Below, piece by piece: positions 40,153-49,190 of a DNA stretch of 64,000 nt (position 1 is the stretch's first letter; the number at the start of each line of letters is the position of its first letter). Position numbers and translations under genes: made by a program. This stretch comes from Helcococcus bovis. GTDB taxonomy: Bacteria > Bacillota > Clostridia > Tissierellales > Peptoniphilaceae. Location: NCBI RefSeq assembly GCF_046035435.1, contig NZ_JBFNFH010000007.1; one strand, given 5' to 3'. The notes beneath the pieces were generated by a model. It saw only the letters and a program-made list of their open reading frames with translations, did no database searches and was not told the origin of the DNA.

Positions 40153-41547
40153 TTATTTCAAATTTTCATTTATAAAATCAATAGTCTTTAATGCTATAGG
40201 TGCTGCTAATGTTCCACCCATTCCTTCTGTATTTTCAATCATAACAACAATTGCGTATTCCGGTTTTTCTTCATTAGTCATTCCTACATACCACGCATTA
40301 TTTTTTTCTTTATTTATTTCAGCAGTACCTGTTTTACCAGTTAAATATTCACCATTATTTAATTGGTATCCATTATATTCACCAGTGGATTGCATGTACT
40401 TTCTTAATTTTAGAGCTATATCTTTTTCGATATTAGATGATAATACTTTTTGAGTAGTATACTCATCTTTTCCATCTCTCACAATTTTATTAACAATATA
40501 TGGTTGATTTACTACACCATCATTAGCAATCCCCATAGCGATTAGCATCATATCCATAGGAGTAACTAATGTATCTCCTTGACCAAATGATGCATTAGCC
40601 TTTTCTAAATCGGATAATCCTTCCTTAAATGGAAATGATGAATTACTCATTGGAATTGGAAAATTATCCACCTTGCCAATACCATAATCTTTTAAGGTTT
40701 TTATATAAAGATCATTACTTACAAGTTTAGATTTTTCAAAAAAGTATGTATTGGAAGATACATTTAGTGCTTTCTCCAAATCCATATCTCCATAAACTTT
40801 GTTTTCAAAATTATGAACTGTATAACCACCTATAGTTGCTTCTCCAGTATCGTTATAATTTAAATCTATTCCACTTCTTAAAAATACTGTTGAGGTTAGA
40901 AGCTTAAATACAGAACCAGGAACATACTTTCCTTGTGTTGCTCTATTTAATAAAATACCATCTTTAGAATTCATTATTTCATCCCAATCTATTTTAATTT
41001 GATTTACATTATATGATGGTTTAGAAACTAATGTTACAATTTCTCCAGTTTTTGGTTTAGTTACTATAACTGTACCTTTATTATCTCCTAGCAAATCATA
41101 TACATGTCCTTGTAATTTATCATTTATAGTTAAGTAAAGATCATTTCCTTTAGGTTGTGATTTTAGCATTCCTGAAAGTCTTGTAAATATATCTTCATTA
41201 TTTCTAATATCAAGTAGTTCATTGTTATATGCTTTTTCTATACCATATTTTCCGTATTGAATTGTATTATATCCAATAATATTTGAATACATAAAACTAT
41301 ATGTGTTTTTTCTGTGAAGACCATTTTCAGTTTTAATTGTTTCCGTTAACAATTTTCCATTTATATCGAAAATTTTACCTCTTTCAATCTTAGTTTCATC
41401 TGCAAAGTTTCTAGCATTCAGTGAACTTTTATTTAATTCTTCCGACTTAAATAATTGAAAATATACCAAATACGTCGCTTGTATTAAAAATAATAAAACA
41501 ATAACAACAAGTAAAAATATTAATTTTTTATCCTTCGAGTTTTTCAT
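40153..41547 (-). CDS. Penicillin-binding protein transpeptidase (PBP2/FtsI-like)
   Basis: The protein has about 464 residues. One N-terminal membrane helix (LIFLLVVIVLLFLIQATYLV) and a short dimerisation-like region (RGKIFDINGKLL) are followed by the transpeptidase domain. Its motifs are SxxK (SVFK in PGSVFKLL), SxN (SSN) and KTG (TGKTGTAE). It cross-links peptidoglycan with the SEDS polymerase encoded directly upstream, which it overlaps by 20 bases. ATG 41547 is favoured by AGGTGG; GTG 41556 is an alternative. It is smaller than typical PBP2, in line with PbpA-type partners of RodA. Confidence 0.9.
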   Translation of the reverse strand: MKNSKDKKLIFLLVVIVLLFLIQATYLVYFQLFKSEELNKSSLNARNFADETKIERGKIFDINGKLLTETIKTENGLHRKNTYSFMYSNIIGYNTIQYGKYGIEKAYNNELLDIRNNEDIFTRLSGMLKSQPKGNDLYLTINDKLQGHVYDLLGDNKGTVIVTKPKTGEIVTLVSKPSYNVNQIKIDWDEIMNSKDGILLNRATQGKYVPGSVFKLLTSTVFLRSGIDLNYNDTGEATIGGYTVHNFENKVYGDMDLEKALNVSSNTYFFEKSKLVSNDLYIKTLKDYGIGKVDNFPIPMSNSSFPFKEGLSDLEKANASFGQGDTLVTPMDMMLIAMGIANDGVVNQPYIVNKIVRDGKDEYTTQKVLSSNIEKDIALKLRKYMQSTGEYNGYQLNNGEYLTGKTGTAEINKEKNNAWYVGMTNEEKPEYAIVVMIENTEGMGGTLAAPIALKTIDFINENLK

Positions 41548-42802
41548 ATTTACCACCTGTCCTTGTTGTTAAATATTGTAAAATACCTAAAAGTGTGAAA
41601 TTTACAATTGTAGATGAGCCTCCATAACTTAAAAACGGAGTAGTTATACCCGTAAGAGGAATAAGTTTTAAAATCCCACCAAACATAATTAAAGTTTGAA
41701 ATGCAAAAATTAAACCTATATTCATTGAAAGAGAGCTGTAATAATTTGATTTAAATTCTAGCGCTACTTTTATTGTTTTATAGAAAATTATAATATATAT
41801 CATTAATATAGCAAATCCCATAAAGATACCCATTTCTTCAATTATAGCAGCTAAAATATAGTCTGTTTCAATAACAGGTACTAGATCTGGTCTACCTAAT
41901 CCAATACCTGCACCAAAAAACGATCCATTTGCAAGCGCAAAAAGTCCTTGTATAATTTGATAACCTCTATTATTATAGTCTTTCCATGGATCTAACCATA
42001 TATCAATTCTAACTCTTATATGAGATAAAACTAACGATGCCAGATATATTCCTATTAGTCCTATAACAATATTTAATATAATGAAAAAATATCTTCTTTC
42101 AAGGATAAACATTGTTGAAAGAAATAGACCAAATAATAAAGTTGCAGTTCCCAATTCCCCTTGTATAAAAAACATGCCTGAGAATATATAAGTTGCGATA
42201 GCAGTATAATATTTACCTAATTTTTTTTGTTGATATTCCTCTATATTATAATAATAACTTGCTAACATAAATATATAACCTATTTTTGCAAACTCTGATA
42301 ATTGAATAGTGAACAAATTTCCGATTCTAATCCAATTTTTTGCCCCACCACTTCTAAATCCTAGTGCAAATGTTATTAAAAAAGTTAAAAAAGTTAAACT
42401 AAAATATAAAATAAATTTATTTTTTAAGAATTTATCCATGTATTTCATTACAAAAAACACAAATAAAAATATAATCAATCCTAAAACATACCACATCATA
42501 TGCTTGTTCGCAGTAGGAATATCTAATCTTATCATCATAATAGCACTTATTGTAAATAATAAATTTACAAGCAATATGAATGTACTATCCCCTTTTGTAA
42601 TTTTAGGAATAAGTGCATTTGATAAAAGTGTCATAACTATAAAAACAATAGACAAAATTATCGTAATATTTTTACTATCTGTATTTCTCAATAATGATAA
42701 AAATAAACCTACAAACTGGAAGATAAACAATCCAAAAATCAGAAAATTATTATAAGTCTTTTTTTTACTTTTATATTGTGCAATACTTCTATTAATATCC
42801 AT
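41528..42802 (-). CDS. SEDS peptidoglycan polymerase (RodA/FtsW family)
   Basis: The protein has 424 residues and about ten membrane helices. Family motifs include GGAKNWIRIG, the loop LDPWKDYNNRGYQIIQGLFALANGSFFGAGIGLG (short pieces: GYQIIQ, GAGIGLG) and TGITTPFLSYGGSS. SEDS proteins polymerise lipid II together with a class B PBP, encoded next. Whether it serves elongation or division cannot be decided from sequence alone. The FHA gene is eight bases upstream. Confidence 0.92.
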   Translation of the reverse strand: MDINRSIAQYKSKKKTYNNFLIFGLFIFQFVGLFLSLLRNTDSKNITIILSIVFIVMTLLSNALIPKITKGDSTFILLVNLLFTISAIMMIRLDIPTANKHMMWYVLGLIIFLFVFFVMKYMDKFLKNKFILYFSLTFLTFLITFALGFRSGGAKNWIRIGNLFTIQLSEFAKIGYIFMLASYYYNIEEYQQKKLGKYYTAIATYIFSGMFFIQGELGTATLLFGLFLSTMFILERRYFFIILNIVIGLIGIYLASLVLSHIRVRIDIWLDPWKDYNNRGYQIIQGLFALANGSFFGAGIGLGRPDLVPVIETDYILAAIIEEMGIFMGFAILMIYIIIFYKTIKVALEFKSNYYSSLSMNIGLIFAFQTLIMFGGILKLIPLTGITTPFLSYGGSSTIVNFTLLGILQYLTTRTGGKYEKLEG

Positions 42803-42810
42803 AAAAACTC

Positions 42811-43308
42811 CTAATTTGATTTTGGATCAACAAATTCTTCAACGAATTTTATTTTATAATCGCCAATTTGGATAATATCATTATTTAAAAGTTGATAATT
42901 TTTATTAACTATTTCACCATTTAAAAATGTACCATTCGATGAATTTTTATCAACTAAATAATAGTTATCAGATGACTGGACTATCTCTGCGTGATATTTA
43001 GAGATAACCTCCCCACTAAGCACGATATCATTGTTTAGTGCCCTACCAATACTTGTATTATTTTCAAGTAAATAGTTTTTTGAAATGCCATCAGAATCAA
43101 CTACCACTATAAAATACTTTTTAATCTTATCTTTAATATCAATATTTTTTATATCAAGTATAATTAACTTCACGATTATATAAATATAATATAAAACTAT
43201 AGATATAAATATAAATTTAAATAGTGAAGATAAAATTACATATAAATTTATTTCACCAATTACATTGGTAAAAAATATTTTTCTAAGCATATTTAAAAAA
43301 TTAACCAT
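42811..43308 (-). CDS. Membrane-anchored FHA domain protein
   Basis: The protein has 165 residues. One or two N-terminal membrane segments (residues ~18-50) are followed by a C-terminal FHA domain (~70-155) with the canonical SIGRALNNDIVL, SKYHAEI and KNSSNGTFLNG motifs. FHA domains read phosphothreonine. The arrangement FHA-SEDS-PBP recalls the actinobacterial fhaB-rodA-pbpA cluster controlled by PknB-type kinases. That suggests, but does not show, kinase control of this cell-wall pair. Confidence 0.88.
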   Translation of the reverse strand: MVNFLNMLRKIFFTNVIGEINLYVILSSLFKFIFISIVLYYIYIIVKLIILDIKNIDIKDKIKKYFIVVVDSDGISKNYLLENNTSIGRALNNDIVLSGEVISKYHAEIVQSSDNYYLVDKNSSNGTFLNGEIVNKNYQLLNNDIIQIGDYKIKFVEEFVDPKSN

Positions 43309-43332
43309 ATAAACTCCTTTTATTTCTAAAAT

Positions 43333-43361
43333 ATTATATCAAATAAAAAAGAAAGGGACAA
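43333..43361 (-). promoter_or_regulatory. Promoter of the FHA-SEDS-PBP operon
   Basis: On the - strand, -35 TTGTCC (43361-43356) and -10 TATAAT (43338-43333) are 17 bases apart, with TGA before the -10. The -35 lies within the pgm terminator hairpin. Confidence 0.6.
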
Positions 43362-43372
43362 TAATCCCTTCC
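43341..43372 (-). terminator. Terminator of the glycogen operon (after pgm)
   Basis: GGAAGGGA pairs with TCCCTTTC on the - strand around six bases, followed by TTTTTTATTT. It begins 17 bases after the pgm stop codon and overlaps the next promoter. Confidence 0.75.
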
Positions 43373-43388
43373 TTACATTTTCGTAATA

Positions 43389-45083
43389 CTATTTAGTTGA
43401 TAAAATTTTAGAGTTTGCAGCATCAAAGATTGCTTCAACCATTTTATCTCCATCTACTTTAGTTTCTGCATTTGAGTAAATATATAGCTTAATCTTTGGT
43501 TCAGTACCTGAAGGTCTTACAACATACCAAGAACCATCTGATAAAATGTATTTTAATACATTTGATTTTGGTAATCCAGTATTATCATTTTGATAATCAA
43601 TTACTTCTACCAATTCTTTACCATTAATTTCTTTAATAGGATTTGCTCTGTAATCATCCATTATTCTACTGATTAATTTTTGACCATCTAATCCTTCTAA
43701 TACTATTGAAATCAATTTTGAACCATGATATCCAAATTCTTTATATAATTCTTGTTGTACATCAAGTAAAGATTTTCCTTGAGCTTTGAAAAATCCAGCC
43801 ATTTCCATAATCATCATTGCTGAAGAAACAGCATCTTTATCTCTTACATTTGTACCATATGAATATCCAATACTTTCTTCATAACCAAAAACAAAAGTCT
43901 TTTCATTTGTTTTATCCCATTCATTTGCTGGTGCGTAAATGTTTTTGAATCCTGTTAAAACATTCATACTTTCAACGCCATACTTTTTAGCAATTTTATC
44001 AGGTAAATCTGAACTTACGATTGATTTAACTATTACTGGATTTTTTGGCATTTTTCCTTGTGCATCTAATCTTGAAAGAATGTAGTATGTTAATAATGAA
44101 CCAATTTCATTACCTGTTAAGAATACATATTCTCCATCTTTATTTCTTACTTCTAAAGCTGTTCTATCTGCATCAGGATCTGTTGCTAATAATAATTCAG
44201 CATCTTTTTCTTTTCCTAATGCTTCTGCGTACTTAAATGCTTTTGGATCTTCAGGATTTGGATATCCAACTGTTGTAAAATCTGGATCTGGCATTTCTTG
44301 TTCTTTAACTAAAGATACATTTTCAAATCCTCTAGCTTGTAATATTTTACTTACTAATTCTCTACCTGTACCATTTAATGGTGAATATACAGCTTTGATT
44401 GATTTATCAATATTTTCATCTTCTAATGATAATGACAATACATCATTGAAGTAACTTTCAACTACAGAATCATCAACGTATTCAATAATTCCATCTTTTA
44501 TACCTTCTTCAAAATCTATTGTTTTTACATTGCTAAAATCTCCAATTTCTTGGATGTGTCCTAAAATTTTATCAGCAATATTATCTAAGATTTGTGAACC
44601 TTCTTCCCAGTATGCTTTGTAACCATTATATTCTCTAGGATTGTGTGAAGCTGTAATCATAACACCAGAAATAGTTTTTAATTTTCTAATTGTATATGAA
44701 AGTAATGGTGTAGGTGTAATATCTTTGTGAATGTATACTTTAATGCCATTTGCAGCTAATACTGAAGCAGTAATTTTTGCGAATTCTCTTGACATATGTC
44801 TAACATCATGAGAAATAGCTACCCCCCTTTTCTTTGCTTCTTCACCAAATTCTAAAATAGTATCTGCTAATCCTTGTGATGCTAAAGAAACTGTATATTG
44901 GTTCATTCTGTTTGTACCAGCACCAATTTTACCTCTTAAACCAGCTGTTCCAAATTTTAAATCTTGATAAAATCTATCTTGAATTTCTTCATTATTTCCT
45001 TCTAAAGCTAATAATTCTTCTCTTGTTTTTTGATCAAAAAATTCATTATGTAGCCATTCTTCATATCTTGCTTTATAATCCAT
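43389..45083 (-). CDS. pgm: Phosphoglucomutase (phosphohexomutase family)
   Basis: The protein has 564 residues with the phosphoserine loop ITASHNPREYNGYK, the metal loop ATDPDADRTAL, the sugar loop FGYEESIGY and the phosphate-binding RPSGTEPKIKLY. It interconverts glucose-6-phosphate and glucose-1-phosphate, joining glycogen metabolism to glycolysis. It resembles PgcA-type enzymes. It is the last gene of the glycogen operon, three bases after pulA. Confidence 0.93.
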   Translation of the reverse strand: MDYKARYEEWLHNEFFDQKTREELLALEGNNEEIQDRFYQDLKFGTAGLRGKIGAGTNRMNQYTVSLASQGLADTILEFGEEAKKRGVAISHDVRHMSREFAKITASVLAANGIKVYIHKDITPTPLLSYTIRKLKTISGVMITASHNPREYNGYKAYWEEGSQILDNIADKILGHIQEIGDFSNVKTIDFEEGIKDGIIEYVDDSVVESYFNDVLSLSLEDENIDKSIKAVYSPLNGTGRELVSKILQARGFENVSLVKEQEMPDPDFTTVGYPNPEDPKAFKYAEALGKEKDAELLLATDPDADRTALEVRNKDGEYVFLTGNEIGSLLTYYILSRLDAQGKMPKNPVIVKSIVSSDLPDKIAKKYGVESMNVLTGFKNIYAPANEWDKTNEKTFVFGYEESIGYSYGTNVRDKDAVSSAMMIMEMAGFFKAQGKSLLDVQQELYKEFGYHGSKLISIVLEGLDGQKLISRIMDDYRANPIKEINGKELVEVIDYQNDNTGLPKSNVLKYILSDGSWYVVRPSGTEPKIKLYIYSNAETKVDGDKMVEAIFDAANSKILSTK

Positions 45084-45086
45084 ATC

Positions 45087-46934
45087 TTACTCCTCTATTA
45101 AGTTATAGACATTTGTTGAATATCTATTAATACTAAATTCGTTAACGAATTCATCCTTAAATTCATTTTCCCAAATTAAATTTAATTTATAAATTTTATC
45201 TAAATTAATTGATAAAACTTCTTTATTTTTTGAGAAATTATGAATGATTAAGTATTTCTTATCTTCTTTCTTAATTGTAAACGCAATTATTGAATCTTTC
45301 AACCCATTTATAAAAGTTAAATTGTTTCTTACATCTTCAGCAGTTGTATAATTGAATATACCTAATCTTTTACGTAATTCAATTAAATTTTTAATTTTTA
45401 AAAATATGTCATAATTTTTTTCCTTTAGTGACCAATCTATACCATTAATATTACTTGGTGATGCATATGAATTATGATCCATATATTTTGTTCTCAAAAA
45501 TGAGTTTCCTGAATGGAAAAATGGTATTCCTTGTGCTGTCATTATTATAGAAAATGCCATATATGTTAAATCTTTAATATCTTCTTGTGCCACATTTGAT
45601 TTTAAAAGTTTATCATAAAATATTAGGTTATCATGTGCATTAAAGTAATTTATACTTTCAATAGGATTCGCAAATGATGAAGCATCATTTGCATCTAATC
45701 CAATAGAACCCATTATACCATTTTTTATATTCTTATTTAGATAATATTCACCTTGAATGTATCCCTTTACGCTACCATCATTATCACCTTTAATACTATC
45801 TCTAATGAAAGGATTAAATATTGCAAATTTTTTATCTTTTTGTGCTCCTATAACAATTTGCTTATCATAAGGAAGTGGTGAAGATAAGGCCATCCATGGC
45901 TCCCCATAAATTAAAATATTAGGATTAATTTCTCTTAATTTTTCTATAGCTAACATAATTGTATCTATATCAGTTAATGCCATTAAATCGAATCTAAATC
46001 CATCAATTTTATATTCTCTTGCTAAATAACAAAGGGATTCTACTATGAATTTTCTAACCATTGGTCTCTCAGATGCTAACTCATTTCCACATCCTGAACC
46101 ATTTGTAAAATTACCATTTTCGGATCTATAGTAATACATTGGCTCAATAACATTAAACGGAGAATCACTTGTTCTAAAAGTATGATTATATACAACATCC
46201 ATTACAATAGACATTCCATTTTCATGATAATTTTTAATTAAAGTCTTAAATTCTCTTATTCTACTATATGGATCATTTGGATTTGTTGAAAAAGATCCTT
46301 CGATATTGTTATATAACTCTTGATCATATCCCCAATTATAGTTTTTAGGATATTTCGATAAAGGTTTTAATTCATTAACAGTTAAATAATCTGTTACCGG
46401 TAATAAATGTATATGAGTAACACCCAACTCCTTAAAATGGTCTAATCCCGTTGAAACATTATTATACTTTGTACCTGTTTGAGCAGCACCTAAAAATAAT
46501 CCTCTATTTTCTGCTCCGGAATTTTCATTAATGGAAATATCGGCAATATGTGTTTCTACAATTATAGCCTTATCCTTATCATTAAAAGGTATTTTATGTT
46601 CTATAAATCCTTCTGGATTTGATTTTGATAAATCAATTATTGCTGTTCTTTTGCTATTTGCAGAGCTTGCAAATGAATAAGGATCCGCAACTTCCATTCC
46701 ATCAATTAAAAATGTGTAAAATTTACCTTCCATATTTCCATCTAATATTATCTCAAAAACATTATTTTCATCTTTGATCATATTAAATTCAGTTTTTGAT
46801 TGAGTACTATAAGAATCATATAAACATAATGTAATAGATTCTCTAGAAGGAGACCATACTCTAATAATTGATTTTTCAGGACTATAAGATAGTCCAAGTT
46901 TAGTTTCTAACAGTTCATTATTAATTTCAAACAT
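45087..46934 (-). CDS. pulA: Type I pullulanase (GH13 debranching enzyme)
   Basis: The protein has 615 residues without a signal peptide, so it is intracellular. An N-terminal CBM48-like module (VWSPSRESITLCLYD) precedes the GH13 barrel. The pullulanase signature is present as YNWGYDQ, with catalytic residues in DGFRFDLM, YGEPW and FNAHDN. It removes alpha-1,6 branches from glycogen. It ends three bases before pgm and directly abuts glgP. Confidence 0.92.
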   Translation of the reverse strand: MFEINNELLETKLGLSYSPEKSIIRVWSPSRESITLCLYDSYSTQSKTEFNMIKDENNVFEIILDGNMEGKFYTFLIDGMEVADPYSFASSANSKRTAIIDLSKSNPEGFIEHKIPFNDKDKAIIVETHIADISINENSGAENRGLFLGAAQTGTKYNNVSTGLDHFKELGVTHIHLLPVTDYLTVNELKPLSKYPKNYNWGYDQELYNNIEGSFSTNPNDPYSRIREFKTLIKNYHENGMSIVMDVVYNHTFRTSDSPFNVIEPMYYYRSENGNFTNGSGCGNELASERPMVRKFIVESLCYLAREYKIDGFRFDLMALTDIDTIMLAIEKLREINPNILIYGEPWMALSSPLPYDKQIVIGAQKDKKFAIFNPFIRDSIKGDNDGSVKGYIQGEYYLNKNIKNGIMGSIGLDANDASSFANPIESINYFNAHDNLIFYDKLLKSNVAQEDIKDLTYMAFSIIMTAQGIPFFHSGNSFLRTKYMDHNSYASPSNINGIDWSLKEKNYDIFLKIKNLIELRKRLGIFNYTTAEDVRNNLTFINGLKDSIIAFTIKKEDKKYLIIHNFSKNKEVLSINLDKIYKLNLIWENEFKDEFVNEFSINRYSTNVYNLIEE

Positions 46935-49190
46935 TTAATTCTCCAATATTTCGTTATATTTTTTTAAGAATGATTTATCATCAATCTTTATTGTATTTTT
47001 ACAATCATTTAATCTAGTTTTATACCATTGATAAGTATTTGTATAATCATCAATTGATTTTTCAATTACAGAAACATATTCAAATAAATCCTTAAATATA
47101 TGATTCTCATCATTAAAATAATATATTGAATTATAAATTTTATTTATATCATAAGGAAATGTCTCTTTTGGAAGTGATCTATAAAAGTTAAACATATCCT
47201 CTATCTCCTTATTGTGATTTAAAAATTCATATAAATTATAATTATTTTTTGTTAAAACGGTTTCAGTATCATCACCAAATACATAATTATTTATATTATT
47301 ATCATCAATAAATTTATTTTGATAATTACTTTTGCATGTTAAAAATGCAGAGCCTGTAGCTAATGATTTAAAAATACAAATATCTTTTAGTTGCATTGAT
47401 AAAAGTTCTAAACTCTGATAAATATCAGCAGCAGGAATAACTATACTTGATTTAGTCAAATTATAATTTTCTATAAAAACTATTTTTATTTTATCCTTGA
47501 TAAATAAATCATTATTTATTTGATTTGCAAGTGCATTTATAAACTTGATATTTTCTTTTGCAACATAGTAATTTGGATAAGATTTACCACCAAAGAAATA
47601 TGTTCTTTCTGAAACACTTAAATTAGGATTTTTTTTCAATCTATAATATAAAAGAGCAACACCTAAAGCAGATAAAATCTGTCTTTTATATTCATGGAAT
47701 ACTCCCATATGCATAACGAAAGGTGAGTCTATATTTACTAAATTTTCATCTATATTAAGGAACTTCAATAAATTTTGCTTTTTTTCATATTTTAATTCTT
47801 TTAATTTGTCACCAGTAAGTAATGCATATTTGTTTTCATCAATGTCCTTATCATAATAAATTTCTTTAATATATTGTTTTGAATCATAATTAAAATTAAT
47901 TGTATTAATTTTATACTTATAAAACTCATAATGCTCTTTCATAAATTTATGCTTAATTAAATCTATATGAGAATTATTTAATGTAACAACATTTTTAGCA
48001 ATGTAGTAAGCGATATTAATCATACATACATAGCCATCTTTTATGATAATTAATGGCAAATTAAATTTATTATTATTTAAAAACTCATTTTTTATATGCT
48101 TATCCAACATATAAATTATATCTAAAATATTTGGACATATTTCATTAATTAGTTTTAATTCCCAGCTTTCAAATGTTTCTGGTAATAAAGATAATTGCAT
48201 GAACACAAAGGTCTTTTTTGCTATTTCTAATGAATTTTCAAATGATAATTCATATTTACTCATTAATACATCTATAAACACAAGCATTGAAATTACAGGA
48301 TGAATGTCATGAACCTGAATTTTTACATGTTTATAAATATTATAAACTTCATCATCAACATATTTTTTATACTTTTTAAAAATATCTTGTATAGATGAGC
48401 TTGCAAAAAAGTATTCTTGTCTTAATCTTAATTTCTTTCCCTCTACATTACTTTCACTTGGGTATAAAAATTCTACAATTGAATTTGCCATATTAATCTC
48501 GTTATAAGATTCTTCAATATCTCCATTAGAAAATTTTTTAAAGTCTAAATCATTTATTGAAAAACTTTTCCATAATCTTAAAGTATTAACATGATTTCCA
48601 TCATCTGATAATAATGGTATATCATAAGGAATTGCCTTAACAGAGAAATCTCTAAAGTTTACATAATGGCTAAACCCCTTTTCGTGTTCCCAAGGATTCT
48701 TATTTACCTTCCAATCATCTGGTTTTTCAACTTGTTCCCCATTAATTATTTCTTGTTTAAGCATACCTCTTCTATATCTTAAACCATAAGCATAAAGATT
48801 GTGTTTTTCAGTTGCAAAAAGTTCCAGCATGGCTCCTGAAGTTATCCCTAAATCTCCAAAACCTAATGCAAACTCAATATCTTCATCTTTTATATTTTCA
48901 AAATTTAAATTATGCTTTCTAAATAATTCTTTTACTTCCGTTAATAAATCTAATTTAATAAGATTTTTTAATAATTGATTACCAAAAGAATATTCAAAAG
49001 ATAAAAGATAGACTTGTTTGTCTTTTCTAGCATTTTTATAAGATTCAAACCATTTCTTTCCAATAATTTGTCTTACACTATTTGCAAGAGATATAAATAA
49101 CTCTCCATCTCTTGCATAATCAAACTGTTTTGCAAATAATTCATATAAATTATCTTGAATTCTTTGCTCAATAGCACTTAACTCTTCCAC
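46935..49190 (-). CDS. glgP: Glycogen phosphorylase homologue with degenerate active site
   Basis: The protein has 751 residues and aligns end to end with glycogen phosphorylases: PWE near 175, LLPETFESW, FHEYKRQ, GGKSYPNYYVAK and IPAAD are recognisable. Many catalytic elements are gone, however. The GNGGLGRL loop reads GFGDLGIT, TNHTVLPEALE reads MQLSLLPETFE, TNGITPRRWL is unrecognisable, RIHEYKR reads VFHEYKR, and EASGTSNMK reads QLKDICIFK, keeping only the PLP lysine. It is probably inactive or altered. It starts with GTG 49190, one base inside the glgA stop. The frame is intact, so this is not a decayed pseudogene. Confidence 0.8.
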   Translation of the reverse strand: MEELSAIEQRIQDNLYELFAKQFDYARDGELFISLANSVRQIIGKKWFESYKNARKDKQVYLLSFEYSFGNQLLKNLIKLDLLTEVKELFRKHNLNFENIKDEDIEFALGFGDLGITSGAMLELFATEKHNLYAYGLRYRRGMLKQEIINGEQVEKPDDWKVNKNPWEHEKGFSHYVNFRDFSVKAIPYDIPLLSDDGNHVNTLRLWKSFSINDLDFKKFSNGDIEESYNEINMANSIVEFLYPSESNVEGKKLRLRQEYFFASSSIQDIFKKYKKYVDDEVYNIYKHVKIQVHDIHPVISMLVFIDVLMSKYELSFENSLEIAKKTFVFMQLSLLPETFESWELKLINEICPNILDIIYMLDKHIKNEFLNNNKFNLPLIIIKDGYVCMINIAYYIAKNVVTLNNSHIDLIKHKFMKEHYEFYKYKINTINFNYDSKQYIKEIYYDKDIDENKYALLTGDKLKELKYEKKQNLLKFLNIDENLVNIDSPFVMHMGVFHEYKRQILSALGVALLYYRLKKNPNLSVSERTYFFGGKSYPNYYVAKENIKFINALANQINNDLFIKDKIKIVFIENYNLTKSSIVIPAADIYQSLELLSMQLKDICIFKSLATGSAFLTCKSNYQNKFIDDNNINNYVFGDDTETVLTKNNYNLYEFLNHNKEIEDMFNFYRSLPKETFPYDINKIYNSIYYFNDENHIFKDLFEYVSVIEKSIDDYTNTYQWYKTRLNDCKNTIKIDDKSFLKKYNEILEN

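Noticed and set aside
46935..49190. glgP as a decayed pseudogene
   Set aside because: The frame is full length, has a good ribosome site and overlaps its neighbour, so it appears maintained despite the lost motifs.
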